Part shown: one piece after another, positions 16,814 to 25,958 of the stretch | Numbering within the stretch: position 1 is the first letter of the stretch | Layout: every line of letters starts with the position of its first letter | Assembly: GCA_937880805.1 (NCBI GenBank) | Contig: CALGRR010000124.1 | Location: 1-57,452 of the forward strand | Direction: 5' to 3' | Origin: an uncultured Clostridia bacterium | GTDB taxonomy: Bacteria > Bacillota > Clostridia > Oscillospirales > Acutalibacteraceae | Length of the DNA: 57,452 bases | Made by a program: the position numbers and the translations under genes | Notes under the pieces: generated by a model | Told to the model about the DNA's origin: nothing | What the model saw: the letters and a program-made list of their open reading frames with translations, nothing else | The model's database searches: none

Positions 16814-17608
16814 TTACATTTCAAAATCGGGATATAACGGTTTGTTTTTGCTTTCTTCATATACACCATATGAATTGGAAAATGTATGAGAAATGCTTTT
16901 CAGATGCTCTTTTTCAGAAATTATTTTATCTTCAATGAGCTTCTTCGTTTTTTCAAATTCCGGGTCGAATTCTTTCTCAATGCAAAGCTGAAGATATGCG
17001 TTATAAAAATCCGTTGCTTTGGCAATATATTTATCCTGTTTTTTCAATTCGGAAATACTTTTATTGCCAAATCTTGTTGCACCGTTAAGAATGTCAACGT
17101 GATGACCGAGAGCATTGGACACAAATCTTTCCATTTTCGGGTGCATTTCACGAAGGTGTTTTCTTGTTATAACTTCTTTGGCGCAAAGTTTTTCACCTTT
17201 TTTATCACGAGCAACCGGAATTGCAAAAAAGTGAAGGTGGTTTTGACTTTCATCCCTATGACAAAATGCAGAAACAATATTTTTTTGTCCATATGTTTCT
17301 GATAAAAAATCAAAACATGCCTTAAAGAATATCGGTTGTTCTGCTTTCGGCAAAGTTACGGGAGCTGTAACGACCCACCCGATTAAAAACACCTTCGCAT
17401 TACCGTGAATATTGATTTCATCAAGCCGATTGTTAAATATTTCGAGGGATGACATCGATTGCGGGTGTTCAATCAAGCTGTAGTTGAGGTGGGTGAGGCT
17501 TGGGTCGATATTTTCGTTGCTTCTGTTACGAACAACATCCGCTTCGCTTCTTTCGCAATGCTCCAGAATGTGCGGAACTGAGGCTCTGCTGAATTTCTTT
17601 AGATTCAT
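16814..17608 (-). CDS. MobV (Pre/Mob) family relaxase
   Basis: A 264-residue relaxase that would nick the element at oriT and pilot the strand into a recipient using a helper conjugation system. The N-terminal motif RASVPHILEHCER and THLNYSLIEH match MobV motif I; the metal site is CHRDESQNHLHFFAIPV (H-x-DE-x3-H-x-H). The C-terminus is a short helical part ending PLYPDFEM, about half the length of plasmid Pre proteins. The ATG at 17608 follows AAGGAGA at 8 bases; an earlier in-frame start at 17638 lies before that site. The structured leader upstream probably holds oriT. Confidence 0.85.
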   Translation of the reverse strand: MNLKKFSRASVPHILEHCERSEADVVRNRSNENIDPSLTHLNYSLIEHPQSMSSLEIFNNRLDEINIHGNAKVFLIGWVVTAPVTLPKAEQPIFFKACFDFLSETYGQKNIVSAFCHRDESQNHLHFFAIPVARDKKGEKLCAKEVITRKHLREMHPKMERFVSNALGHHVDILNGATRFGNKSISELKKQDKYIAKATDFYNAYLQLCIEKEFDPEFEKTKKLIEDKIISEKEHLKSISHTFSNSYGVYEESKNKPLYPDFEM

Positions 17609-17639
17609 TCTCGTTTCTCCTTTCTGTAGAATTAACAAT

Positions 17640-17705
17640 TTTTATCTTGTTCACGGTTGCTCCGCAAAATGGTGTAGCAAGTTATACCAAAAATACGGAT
17701 TAACC
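17640..17705. other. Candidate oriT next to mob
   Basis: A TTGCT/AGCAA inverted repeat (about 17655-17680) surrounds GTGTAGCAAG and is followed by TTATACC. The order hairpin, GTGT, then TTATAC resembles the pMV158-type MobV nick region, where the nick falls before TTATAC. It lies 50-90 bases upstream of the relaxase gene, the normal place. This is similarity by eye only. Confidence 0.35.
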
Positions 17706-17709
17706 GCAG

Positions 17710-17765
17710 AACCGTAATGAAACAATCTTACATTGCCCGAATGCAGCAACTGATTCACTACGGTT
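17710..17765. repeat. Long inverted repeat in the mob leader
   Basis: Arms AACCGTAATGAA (17710-17721) and TTCACTACGGTT (17754-17765) pair over 12 bp with one mismatch around a 32-base loop. It is immediately followed by a terminator-type hairpin, so the mob leader can fold into at least two consecutive stems. Confidence 0.65.
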
Positions 17766-17793
17766 CGGCTCATACTTGAGCCGTTGCTTTTTT
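17766..17793 (+). terminator. Terminator-type hairpin in the mob leader
   Basis: CGGCTCA (17766-17772) TACT TGAGCCG (17777-17783), then TTGCTTTTTT on the plus strand. On the minus strand it lies between a 7-codon leader reading frame and mob. Confidence 0.6.
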
Positions 17794-17796
17794 ACC

Positions 17797-17820
17797 CTAA
17801 GGGGACGGCACTTCTTTCAT
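17797..17820 (-). CDS. Candidate 7-residue leader peptide
   Basis: A tiny frame MKEVPSP then TAG, starting at ATG 17818-17820. It is preceded by a near-perfect AGGAGG with an 8-base spacer (AGGAGGTAAACAAAATG), stronger than most sites in the element. It is followed directly by the hairpin and the long inverted repeat before mob. The layout resembles a translation-controlled attenuator. No resistance gene follows, so the signal it would sense is unknown. It could be a remnant of another module. Confidence 0.35.
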   Translation of the reverse strand: MKEVPSP

Positions 17821-18079
17821 TTTGTTTACCTCCTGTCATCAAAAATGGTTTGTAAATACTGAAAAAAGTTACGAAATACAGACACTTGAAATACCGGAAT
17901 CTCCAAGTGCCTTATTCCACTTAAAGTATGTAAGATTCGCAATATGAAATGAAAGTATTTTATACATTTATATAAATCCAAAAATCCTCAAAAAAAACAA
18001 AACTTTAGAAAATTAAAAAATCCCTTCAAAATGACAAAAAATCATTTTAAAAAGGATTAAAATTATTATAAAAATAATA
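17821..18079. other. AT-rich divergent gap between mob leader and defence block
   Basis: No gene is seen. The stretch is increasingly AT-rich toward 18060 and separates the minus-strand mobilisation genes from the plus-strand defence genes. Confidence 0.5.
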
Positions 18080-18108
18080 TTGACTTTTAAGAGAAAGTGA
18101 ATTACAAT
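18080..18108 (+). promoter_or_regulatory. Sigma-A promoter of the defence block
   Basis: TTGACT (18080-18085), 17 bases, TACAAT (18103-18108), 36 bases before the ATPase ATG. A GAGGTG ribosome site lies at about 18133. Confidence 0.75.
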
Positions 18109-18144
18109 AAAGTAAATCGTATTACACTAATTTGAGGTGATACC

Positions 18145-19536
18145 ATGTTTATTGGCAGAGAAAAAGAATTAGCGCAGCTGAATGCACTGTATAATTCCGG
18201 AAAATTTGAGTTTGCCGTAATATACGGTCGCCGTCGTGTCGGTAAAACTGCATTGATAAATGAATTTATAAAAGACAAGGATTCGATTTTTTTTACCGGA
18301 GTTGAAACGAACGCAAAACAAAATCTTGAAAATTTCAGCAAATGCATTTTTGAGTTTGCATCGGGTATTGATGCAGACACATCGTTTGCATCGTTCCAGG
18401 CAGCTCTGGAATATGTTTTTAAGCTTTCCGAAAACAGAAGGGTTATTTTATGCATAGACGAGTATCCCTATGTTGCAAGGGCATCCAAGAGCCTTGCATC
18501 AACGCTTCAGCTTCTGATTGATAAATACAAAGACACAAGCAAACTATTTCTCATTCTCTGCGGCTCTTCCATGTCATATATGGAAGACCATGTGCTTGCG
18601 TATAAAGCTCCTCTCTATGGCAGAAGAACGGCACAGTTTAAAATCGTTCCCTTTGAATTCAAAGAAGCCTGCAAATATTTTCCGAAGTTTTCTGCAGAAG
18701 ACAAAGCTCTTGCATACGGAATCACTGGCGGCACACCGCAGTATTTGTTACAGATAAATGACAGCATTTCTATTGAGGATAACATCAAAAACATTTACCT
18801 CAATCCCGTTTCTTCCATATATGAAGAGCCGAACAACCTTCTCAAGCAGGAAGTCCGTGAGCCTGCGATTTATAACGCAATAATAGCCGCAATTGCAACG
18901 GGAGCTTCAAAGCTCTCGGAAATTTGCACCAAGGTCGGTGAAGACACAAGCACTTGCTCGATATATATCAAGAACCTTGTTGCACTCGGAATCGTTAAAA
19001 AGGAAACACCTTTCGGTGAAAGCACGGCAAAGAAAACCATCTATTCCATTGAGGATAATATGTTCCGCTTCTGGTTTAGATTTGTTCCTGAAAACGCATC
19101 TGTAATCGCCCGTGGTGCTGTTGAGATTGCCTACAACCGAATTGCCCCGCATCTTTCTGACTATATGGGAGCAGTTTTCGAAGAAATATGCAAACAGCAT
19201 CTATGGAATCTTCTTCTGAGCGGAAAATCCGCAGTTGATTTCACTGACATCGGAAGATGGTGGGGAACTAACGCCAAAACAAGACAGCAGGTTGAGATAG
19301 ATATTGTCGGAACAGCCGATAAAAATACCGCGCTCTTTGCTGAATGCAAATGGACAAATGAAAAAGTTGACCTTGGTGTTCTCGAATCGCTTATTCAGAA
19401 AAGCACACTCTTCAACTATCCCAACAAGCACTATTATCTCTTCGCCAAAACAGGCTTCACCAAAGGCTGCATCGACAAAGCAACTGAGCTGGGCAATGTA
19501 ACGCTTGTGACTTATGAGGATATTTTAGCTTTGTAA
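18145..19536 (+). CDS. AAA ATPase with C-terminal DUF234/PD-(D/E)XK-like domain
   Basis: A 463-residue protein of the archaeal-type ATPase/DUF234 group. Walker A is YGRRRVGKTA (K34), Walker B LCIDEYPY (D105, E106), and a winged-helix part surrounds SKLSEICTKVGEDTSTCSIY. The C-terminal domain has a nuclease-like signature: EIDIVGT (D386) then AECKW (E400, K402). Members occur widely in bacteria and archaea with unclear roles; some sit in mobile elements. It is the first gene after the promoter, 54 bases before res, so it may be part of the defence block or an independent passenger. Confidence 0.8.
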   Translation: MFIGREKELAQLNALYNSGKFEFAVIYGRRRVGKTALINEFIKDKDSIFFTGVETNAKQNLENFSKCIFEFASGIDADTSFASFQAALEYVFKLSENRRVILCIDEYPYVARASKSLASTLQLLIDKYKDTSKLFLILCGSSMSYMEDHVLAYKAPLYGRRTAQFKIVPFEFKEACKYFPKFSAEDKALAYGITGGTPQYLLQINDSISIEDNIKNIYLNPVSSIYEEPNNLLKQEVREPAIYNAIIAAIATGASKLSEICTKVGEDTSTCSIYIKNLVALGIVKKETPFGESTAKKTIYSIEDNMFRFWFRFVPENASVIARGAVEIAYNRIAPHLSDYMGAVFEEICKQHLWNLLLSGKSAVDFTDIGRWWGTNAKTRQQVEIDIVGTADKNTALFAECKWTNEKVDLGVLESLIQKSTLFNYPNKHYYLFAKTGFTKGCIDKATELGNVTLVTYEDILAL

Positions 19537-19590
19537 TATGAAGTATAAGGTTAATAACAATAATCAAAGTTACAAATCAGGAGAAACATT

Positions 19591-22458
19591 ATGTTCTATA
19601 AAATGATTGAAAACAAAAAGAATCAATGGCTGGGCTCTACCGAGTGTACAGTTACAGCCTTGATTGACTATATAGAAAAAACAGGTCAAATGAGAGATGC
19701 ACAGGTTGATGCTATCAAGACATATCTGTTTCTGAAAATAGCTTGTGACTGCAAACCACTTGAACAACTTTTCAGAAGCGGTGCGTTTAACACTATCAAT
19801 CTTGATGATATTGAAATATCGCAATCTGTAAGGTCGTTTCTTCTTGACAATCCTGCTGCTTGTGCGTTGCTTGAGTATGCTTGTTTGAAAAACGATAACG
19901 GTGAGCAGGTTTCTGTAAAGCTTGAAAAGGCTATCAAGAGCAACCCTGAAAGCGTTGATTATGATAAGTTTTTTAAGGATGCTTTTTATGGAGTTTCTTA
20001 TTCGGATTATCTTTTCAGTTTGCCTATGGGTGCAGGTAAAACATACTTGATGGCAGCATTCATTTATCTCGATTTGTATTTTGCTCTTAACGAGCCCACC
20101 AATCCTGCATTTGCTCATAATTTCATCATCTTCGCCCCTTCAGGACTCAAATCTTCTGTTGTTCCCAGTCTTAAAACAATTCAGAATTTTAATCCTGCTT
20201 GGATTCTTCCCGAACCTGCTGCAACAGAAATAAAGAGAATGATTTCGTTTGAGGTTCTTGATCAGAGCAAAACAGCAAACAAATCCAACAAAACCAAGAA
20301 TCCTAATGTTCAGAAAATTGCAAACCATCAGCCTCTTTCAGAACTGTTCGACTTGGTAGCTGTAACAAATGCAGAAAAGGTTATTCTTGACAGAATTCAA
20401 GAAAAAGAAGGTCAAATCAGTTGGTTTGAGGAAAGTGATGATGATAAAGACCGTCAGGCAAATGAACTACGTAACCTTATCGGCAAACTGCCTTCTCTTT
20501 CAATATTTATCGATGAAGTACACCATGCAGTAAGCGACGAAATCAAGCTTCGTGCGGTTGTTAATAAATGGACAGAAAACGGCACAGTTAATTCGGTTAT
20601 CGGTTTCTCCGGCACTCCTTATCTTGAGAAAGCGGAAAAGATAGATGTTGTTGATAAACTTACCGTTGCAACCGCCGAAATCACCAATATTGTTTATTAT
20701 TATCCGCTTATCGACGGTGTAGGCAATTTCTTGAAGAAACCTGTTGTAAAAATTGCAGAAAACGCAGATACTGCCGAAATCATCGAAAACGGTGTAAGAG
20801 AATTCCTTGACACATACAAAGATACCGTTTATGAAGGCGGACTTACAGCAAAGCTCGGTATTTACTGTGGTAAAATTGAAAAACTTGAAGAAGTTGTTTA
20901 CCCCATTGTTTCAAGGATCGTAGCAGAATACGGTTTAAGCCCGGATACAATTCTTAAATTCCATAAGGGCAACAAGCAATATCCTATGCCTGCTGACAGT
21001 CAGATGCAGTTTGAAATTCTCGATAAATCTATTTCAAAAATCAGAATTGTCCTTCTTGTTCAGATAGGCAAAGAAGGATGGGACTGTCGCAGCCTTACTG
21101 GTATTATACTTTCACAAGAGGGTGACTGCCCTAAAAATATGGTTTTACAGACTTCCTGCCGTTGTTTGCGTCAGGTTGTTAAAGGTATGCCAGAAACTGC
21201 ATTGATTTACCTTAATGATTTTAATGCAGAAAAACTTAATGCTCAGCTTCAGCAGCAACACCATATCTCACTCAAAGAGTTTGAAAGTGGAGGAACAAAA
21301 ACCACAACACTTAACCGCTACAGCCGTATTGATTATCTCAAGCTTCCCAAGGTTGATTTTTATCAGCTAAAAATCAAATATGAAACCCTTGTTGTTGACA
21401 AGGCTACCCCGAAAGCCAGCATTCCTTTGTCAACCGATAACGCATATCTTGGCGGTGCTATAATCAGAACAACAGACCTTTCTATGGATGAGAGCAACAC
21501 CATCACAACTGTCGATGATACCGAACGTGGTACGAAACCAGCAACATTCAATTCGTGGCTTTACGGCATCGTTAAGGGCGGTTTCGGCTCGATTTCAATG
21601 GACGAGCTTATAGAATACGAAACGGAGCTTAAAGCTGTTTTTGAGAAAATCACTTATGAGAAAAACAACTCCCGTTATTACAGTTCAAAATACAACCGTA
21701 ATATGGTTGAATCAAACATCCGCAAAGCATTCTGTGATACTGAAGATTTTGAAACAAGCGAGGAATGTATTCCTGAAGAAGCCAATCTTCTGAACATAAC
21801 AAACTTCAAGCCGACAATATCTACGGACAAGCCACAGGATTACTATCCTGACAGTCAGATGGTTGAAAGAATCATTCTTGACGATAAGGGCGAATTGAAG
21901 GCTGACCCAAAAACCGAAATAGCAATTCAGCTGCTTGAAGAATCGGGCAATGCTGAAATGGCGGCAGAACTCCGAGCAAAGCAGACTTCACATAAAAATA
22001 AAGACCGTTCGTTCCACTACCTGCCTTATCATACCGATAGCAGTTTTGAGCAGAAATTCCTGAAAGAAGTTCTTTCTTTTGATCTTCTTGAGAAAATGGG
22101 TCTTGAAGTTTATTATAACGGCGAAAGAGCAATGACCGAATTCAAGGTTAAATGCTACAAGCAAAAAGGCGGCAGATGGAGTTATGTCGGTGTTTATACG
22201 CCCGATTTCCTTATAATCAAACGCAAGGACGGCAAGATTTATAAGATTATCATCGTTGAAACAAAGGGTGAAATCTATAAAAATGACCCTGCATTTATTG
22301 ATAAGCGAGCGTTTATGGAAACAGAATTCTCAAAGCAAAACAACTCTGCCTTCGGCTATGAGCGTTTTGATTATCTTTATCTGGAAGATGCCCTTCCTGA
22401 CACAGACAGAATACTGCTGACATACAAAAAAATCAGCGAGTTTTTTGAGGAGAAGTAA
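19591..22458 (+). CDS. Type III-like restriction subunit Res (DEAD helicase-nuclease)
   Basis: A 955-residue SF2 helicase/endonuclease. Walker A is PMGAGKTYLM (145-154), the DEVH box is FIDEVHHA (D308), motif III-like IGFSGTPY follows, and motif VI is QTSCRCLRQV after GKEGWDCRSLTG. The C-terminal nuclease reads TPDFLII (D872) then IIVETKGE (E890, K892), the PD-ExK arrangement of type III Res. Res translocates after recognition of unmodified sites with Mod. GGAG precedes the ATG. The next gene starts 2 bases after its stop. In classical type III loci mod is directly upstream of res; here mod is three genes downstream. Confidence 0.88.
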   Translation: MFYKMIENKKNQWLGSTECTVTALIDYIEKTGQMRDAQVDAIKTYLFLKIACDCKPLEQLFRSGAFNTINLDDIEISQSVRSFLLDNPAACALLEYACLKNDNGEQVSVKLEKAIKSNPESVDYDKFFKDAFYGVSYSDYLFSLPMGAGKTYLMAAFIYLDLYFALNEPTNPAFAHNFIIFAPSGLKSSVVPSLKTIQNFNPAWILPEPAATEIKRMISFEVLDQSKTANKSNKTKNPNVQKIANHQPLSELFDLVAVTNAEKVILDRIQEKEGQISWFEESDDDKDRQANELRNLIGKLPSLSIFIDEVHHAVSDEIKLRAVVNKWTENGTVNSVIGFSGTPYLEKAEKIDVVDKLTVATAEITNIVYYYPLIDGVGNFLKKPVVKIAENADTAEIIENGVREFLDTYKDTVYEGGLTAKLGIYCGKIEKLEEVVYPIVSRIVAEYGLSPDTILKFHKGNKQYPMPADSQMQFEILDKSISKIRIVLLVQIGKEGWDCRSLTGIILSQEGDCPKNMVLQTSCRCLRQVVKGMPETALIYLNDFNAEKLNAQLQQQHHISLKEFESGGTKTTTLNRYSRIDYLKLPKVDFYQLKIKYETLVVDKATPKASIPLSTDNAYLGGAIIRTTDLSMDESNTITTVDDTERGTKPATFNSWLYGIVKGGFGSISMDELIEYETELKAVFEKITYEKNNSRYYSSKYNRNMVESNIRKAFCDTEDFETSEECIPEEANLLNITNFKPTISTDKPQDYYPDSQMVERIILDDKGELKADPKTEIAIQLLEESGNAEMAAELRAKQTSHKNKDRSFHYLPYHTDSSFEQKFLKEVLSFDLLEKMGLEVYYNGERAMTEFKVKCYKQKGGRWSYVGVYTPDFLIIKRKDGKIYKIIIVETKGEIYKNDPAFIDKRAFMETEFSKQNNSAFGYERFDYLYLEDALPDTDRILLTYKKISEFFEEK

Positions 22459-22460
22459 AT

Positions 22461-23300
22461 ATGGATTGGTTGGATTATAGAGAGAAACTTGGTATCGGAT
22501 TTGATGACGAAGAGAAAAAAGAATTCTTCTATACAAATCTGTTTAATTTATTTAACACTATTATTGCTCAAGGTAACGGGCGAATGAGTGCAGGGGAATA
22601 TTATGATTTTTGCAGAAGTACGGGATCACAAGTTGACACTACACTTTTGAGAGAATATGGTGGTAGCGAGAGATTTCGCGACTGCACAAGAATTTTAAAA
22701 GAAAAAAAGCATAATTTAACGGAATTTTTGGCTTATTATATTTTCTTTGTCAATGCATTTAAAGATGATGAGTATTATGATTTTAAGGGCGATGATTTCA
22801 AAAATGTGCTTTGCGTTTCATTAGAAGATGCTCATATTCCGTATGAATTGAAGTATGAAAACGATAAATGCTTCATTTTCCCTAAGGGTGCCCAAGAGCT
22901 TGACGATGCACTTGTATCCGAACCTCTTGAATGGTTAAAAGATTATCCTGTTGCTCACAAAGCATTTGTAAAAGCCTATAAAGCATACTCAGATGTAACA
23001 GAGGATAGTGCAAGCGATGTTGCTGACTTGTTCAGAAAAGCACTGGAAAGTTTCTTCCAAGAATTTTTTGTGAGCGACAAATCATTAGAAAACTTGAAAT
23101 CTGAATACGGAACATTTTTATCTGACAAAGGTGTTCCGGGAGAAATCAAGAACAATTTTGAAAAACTGCTTGAAGCATACACAAAATATAACAATAATTA
23201 CGCAAAACATCATGACAAGACAAGCCTTAATGTTCTGGAATATATCATGTATCAAACAGGCAGCCTTATTAGGTTGTTAATCACTCTCAAGGGGGTATAA
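22461..23300 (+). CDS. Unknown protein between res and Abi-alpha (possible HEPN-like)
   Basis: A 279-residue, acidic, mostly helical soluble protein starting MDWLDYREKLGIGFDDEEKK. The C-terminal ~90 residues (SDVADLFRKALESFF to LIRLLITLKGV) resemble abortive-infection C-terminal helical domains, with YAKHHDKTS where such domains often carry an R/N-x-x-H-like motif. No clear catalytic RxxxxH is present, so the HEPN idea is tentative. It starts 2 bases after res and ends 2 before the DUF4393 gene, so it is translated as part of the same operon. It may be a fourth subunit or an effector. I cannot name the family. Confidence 0.6.
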   Translation: MDWLDYREKLGIGFDDEEKKEFFYTNLFNLFNTIIAQGNGRMSAGEYYDFCRSTGSQVDTTLLREYGGSERFRDCTRILKEKKHNLTEFLAYYIFFVNAFKDDEYYDFKGDDFKNVLCVSLEDAHIPYELKYENDKCFIFPKGAQELDDALVSEPLEWLKDYPVAHKAFVKAYKAYSDVTEDSASDVADLFRKALESFFQEFFVSDKSLENLKSEYGTFLSDKGVPGEIKNNFEKLLEAYTKYNNNYAKHHDKTSLNVLEYIMYQTGSLIRLLITLKGV

Positions 23301-23302
23301 AA

Positions 23303-24094
23303 ATGAGCGATAACAAATCCCTTTTACCGGATGTAATCGGACCTGTTTCAGATGCCATTCATCAAAATTTACCTGAAACAGAACACCAGGCAGACGGTGC
23401 GTTATCAACCGTTGTCGGTTTCTTTAACAATGTTGTCTTATATCCTGTAAAAAAAGCAAACCTGACTTTCAGATATAAATTAGAAGCATTTGAGGATGAT
23501 TTGAAGGAAAAGACCAAGCATATTCCTCCCGAAAACTTGCAAGTTCCACCGACAATGATTGCAGGTCCTACATTAGAGGCTTTGAGATATACTTACGACG
23601 AAAAAGAATTACGAGAAATGTACGAAAACTTATTGGCTTCTGCCATGGATACAAGAACCGTAAATCAAGCATTACCCTCTTTCGTCGATGCTATAAAGCA
23701 GATGACTCCTATAGATGCTATTGTTTTGCAGAAATTTGTTGAATTACAGCAATTTGCGTGTGCTGAAATTCAGTTCGAAATTGAAAACACAAATCAAGTG
23801 TATTCAAAAGCTATGCCTACATATTTTGTAACAGAATTAGCTGACATATCAGATCCGTTTATTGTTTCTACATCAATAACAAATTTGTTGAGGTTAGGTT
23901 TCTTGAATATATTTGATGGTACAATAAATGGTTATGATTATGAATCATTTAAGATTCACCCGTATGTACAGTCAAGAAGCGATTTGTTCAATGGTTTTGG
24001 TAAACAATTTAAAATTGAAATTGAAGAAAAAGTGATAAAACTCAATGACTACGGTAAATGTTTTGCTAAAGTATGCTTAGAGAAAGAGGTGTAA
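23303..24094 (+). CDS. DUF4393 / Abi-alpha family protein
   Basis: A 263-residue protein with the DUF4393 (Abi_alpha) core: IPPENLQVPPTMIAGPTLEA, then LRYTYDEKELREMYENLLAS and PSFVDAIKQMTPIDA. The C-terminal half has winged-helix-like segments (ISDPFIVSTSITNLLRLGFL). The family is annotated as abortive-infection associated and often lies in defence islands; its biochemistry is not established. AGGGGG lies just upstream of its ATG and mod starts 3 bases after its stop, so it is locked into the res-mod operon. Confidence 0.8.
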   Translation: MSDNKSLLPDVIGPVSDAIHQNLPETEHQADGALSTVVGFFNNVVLYPVKKANLTFRYKLEAFEDDLKEKTKHIPPENLQVPPTMIAGPTLEALRYTYDEKELREMYENLLASAMDTRTVNQALPSFVDAIKQMTPIDAIVLQKFVELQQFACAEIQFEIENTNQVYSKAMPTYFVTELADISDPFIVSTSITNLLRLGFLNIFDGTINGYDYESFKIHPYVQSRSDLFNGFGKQFKIEIEEKVIKLNDYGKCFAKVCLEKEV

Positions 24095-24097
24095 TCT

Positions 24098-25957
24098 ATG
24101 CCAATTAAATATGTACCGTTTATACCAGAACCTGTTGAAGGACAGGCTGTGCTTGGTAATTTTAATAGAATACTCAAATATAAAGGTGCTGAGGAAACAT
24201 CAATGGTGCTTCAGCGCGGCATGCCTTTATATGAAATGGAAAAACTTGAAACTGTCGGTGAAAACACTGACGGTAATATGGTAATCCGTGGCGAATGTGT
24301 GTCTGCGTGTGCATATCTGAAAGAGCAAGGTATTCAGGTTGACCTTGTTTATATTGATCCGCCATTTGCAAGTGGTGCTGATTATGCCAAGAAAGTGTAT
24401 ATACGTCGCAATCCGAAGGTAGCCGAAGCAATCGCACAGGCTGAAGCAGAACTCGATATAGATGAGCTTAAAGCCTTTGAAGAGAAGATGTACGGCGACG
24501 TTTGGGATAAGGAAAAATATCTCAATTGGATGTACGAAAATTTGATGGCGATTAAGTCGGTTATGAGTGAAACAGCATCCATTTATGTTCATCTTGATTT
24601 CCATATTGGACATTATGTGAAGATATTAATGGATGAAATATTTGGGGAAGAAAACTATCAAAATGATATTTATTGGTACTACTACAATAAACTTCACGGA
24701 GCAACCAAAAAGGTTTTTCCCAGAGCAACAGATATGATTCTTTACTATGTGAAAAACCGCGATGAAGGTTTTGTTTTTCACCATATAACAGAAGAACGTG
24801 ATAAACCAGTAAAAAAATTAAAATACAGTTTTGTAAATGGACATATACAGAACGATAAAGACGAGAACGGAAAAGCTATTACCTATATTAGCACAGAACG
24901 ACAGATTGACAATGTTTGGAAATTGTCTATGTTGCAACCAGCAGACCAAGAAGAACCAGTAGGCTATGCAACACAAAAACCCGAAGCACTTCTCGAAAGA
25001 GTGATAAGTGCTTCTTCGGATGAAGATATGATTATAGCAGATTTCTTCGGCGGCAGTGGCGTAACTGCCGCAGTTACCAATAAACTTAATCGTAGATTTA
25101 TTCATTGTGACATAGGTTTGAATTCAATACAAACTACCCGTGACCGTTTAAAATCCGACGGTGCAGAATTTGATGTGCTTGAAATCAAAGACGGTGTTCA
25201 GCTTTATCGCAACCCTGTTCAGACAATGGATAAAATTAAGTCATTGATTCCCGGTCTTAAAAACGAGGATTCTCTTGATTCATTCTGGGAAGGTGCAATT
25301 TCGGACAGCAAACTCGGTACTGTACCTGTTTATGTTCCTAACCTTATGGACAGTGCATCTAAACTGCTTGATAAAGTAATTATTAATCGTATTATTCATC
25401 AGGCAATTCCCGAATTAGACAGCAACATCAAAAAGGTTATTGTTTATTACATAGACATTACTGATGAAGCTGAGATTATGCAGTTTATTAAAGATGATGA
25501 CAGTACAACTGTTGAAATCGAACTTCGTGATTTAAAAACCGTTCTTGATGATGTTGTTATCGGTGATTATGTCGAATTCCATATTGATGAGGTTAAAGAA
25601 GATCTTTTCGGCGGATATGCTGTTTTAATTAATAAATTCATCAGCGACCGTGTAATTTCAAAGATTGACGAGTTCAACGAAAAAGCATTCCTCAATTCTT
25701 CTGAAAAGAAGCCATATAAACCTATTGAAATCAGCGAAGAAGGTCTTGAACTGATTGAGTTTATCAGCATTGACTGCACCGCAGCCGAAGGCGAATGGCA
25801 TTCTGACAGCGAAATCAAAATCGACAAAAACAGTTTTGTTATCGTCAACGGAACAAAAACCAAAGACTTCTGGAACGGCTCTGTTTGCTGTGACAAAACA
25901 CCCCTTCGCATTAAAATCCGTAACATCTGCGGCGACGAAACCATTTGGGAGGTGTGA
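24098..25957 (+). CDS. Type III-like DNA adenine methyltransferase Mod
   Basis: A 619-residue beta-class DNA methyltransferase: catalytic motif IV VYIDPPFASG (D87-P-P-F) precedes the S-adenosylmethionine motif I ADFFGGSGVT (317-321). YATQKPEALLERVI, the motif X-like region, lies before motif I. The order IV-X-I and the long C-terminal part (about 370-619) fit type III Mod subunits. DPPF instead of DPPY is unusual but accepted in N6-adenine enzymes. The target-recognition region is probably about 100-270. The protein would both protect the host and specify sites for Res. No simple repeat that could cause phase variation is seen in the gene. Confidence 0.87.
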   Translation: MPIKYVPFIPEPVEGQAVLGNFNRILKYKGAEETSMVLQRGMPLYEMEKLETVGENTDGNMVIRGECVSACAYLKEQGIQVDLVYIDPPFASGADYAKKVYIRRNPKVAEAIAQAEAELDIDELKAFEEKMYGDVWDKEKYLNWMYENLMAIKSVMSETASIYVHLDFHIGHYVKILMDEIFGEENYQNDIYWYYYNKLHGATKKVFPRATDMILYYVKNRDEGFVFHHITEERDKPVKKLKYSFVNGHIQNDKDENGKAITYISTERQIDNVWKLSMLQPADQEEPVGYATQKPEALLERVISASSDEDMIIADFFGGSGVTAAVTNKLNRRFIHCDIGLNSIQTTRDRLKSDGAEFDVLEIKDGVQLYRNPVQTMDKIKSLIPGLKNEDSLDSFWEGAISDSKLGTVPVYVPNLMDSASKLLDKVIINRIIHQAIPELDSNIKKVIVYYIDITDEAEIMQFIKDDDSTTVEIELRDLKTVLDDVVIGDYVEFHIDEVKEDLFGGYAVLINKFISDRVISKIDEFNEKAFLNSSEKKPYKPIEISEEGLELIEFISIDCTAAEGEWHSDSEIKIDKNSFVIVNGTKTKDFWNGSVCCDKTPLRIKIRNICGDETIWEV

Positions 25958-25958
25958 T

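Noticed and set aside
24098..25957. Phase-variable mod gene
   Set aside because: No homopolymer or short tandem repeat of useful length is visible in the gene or its start region.
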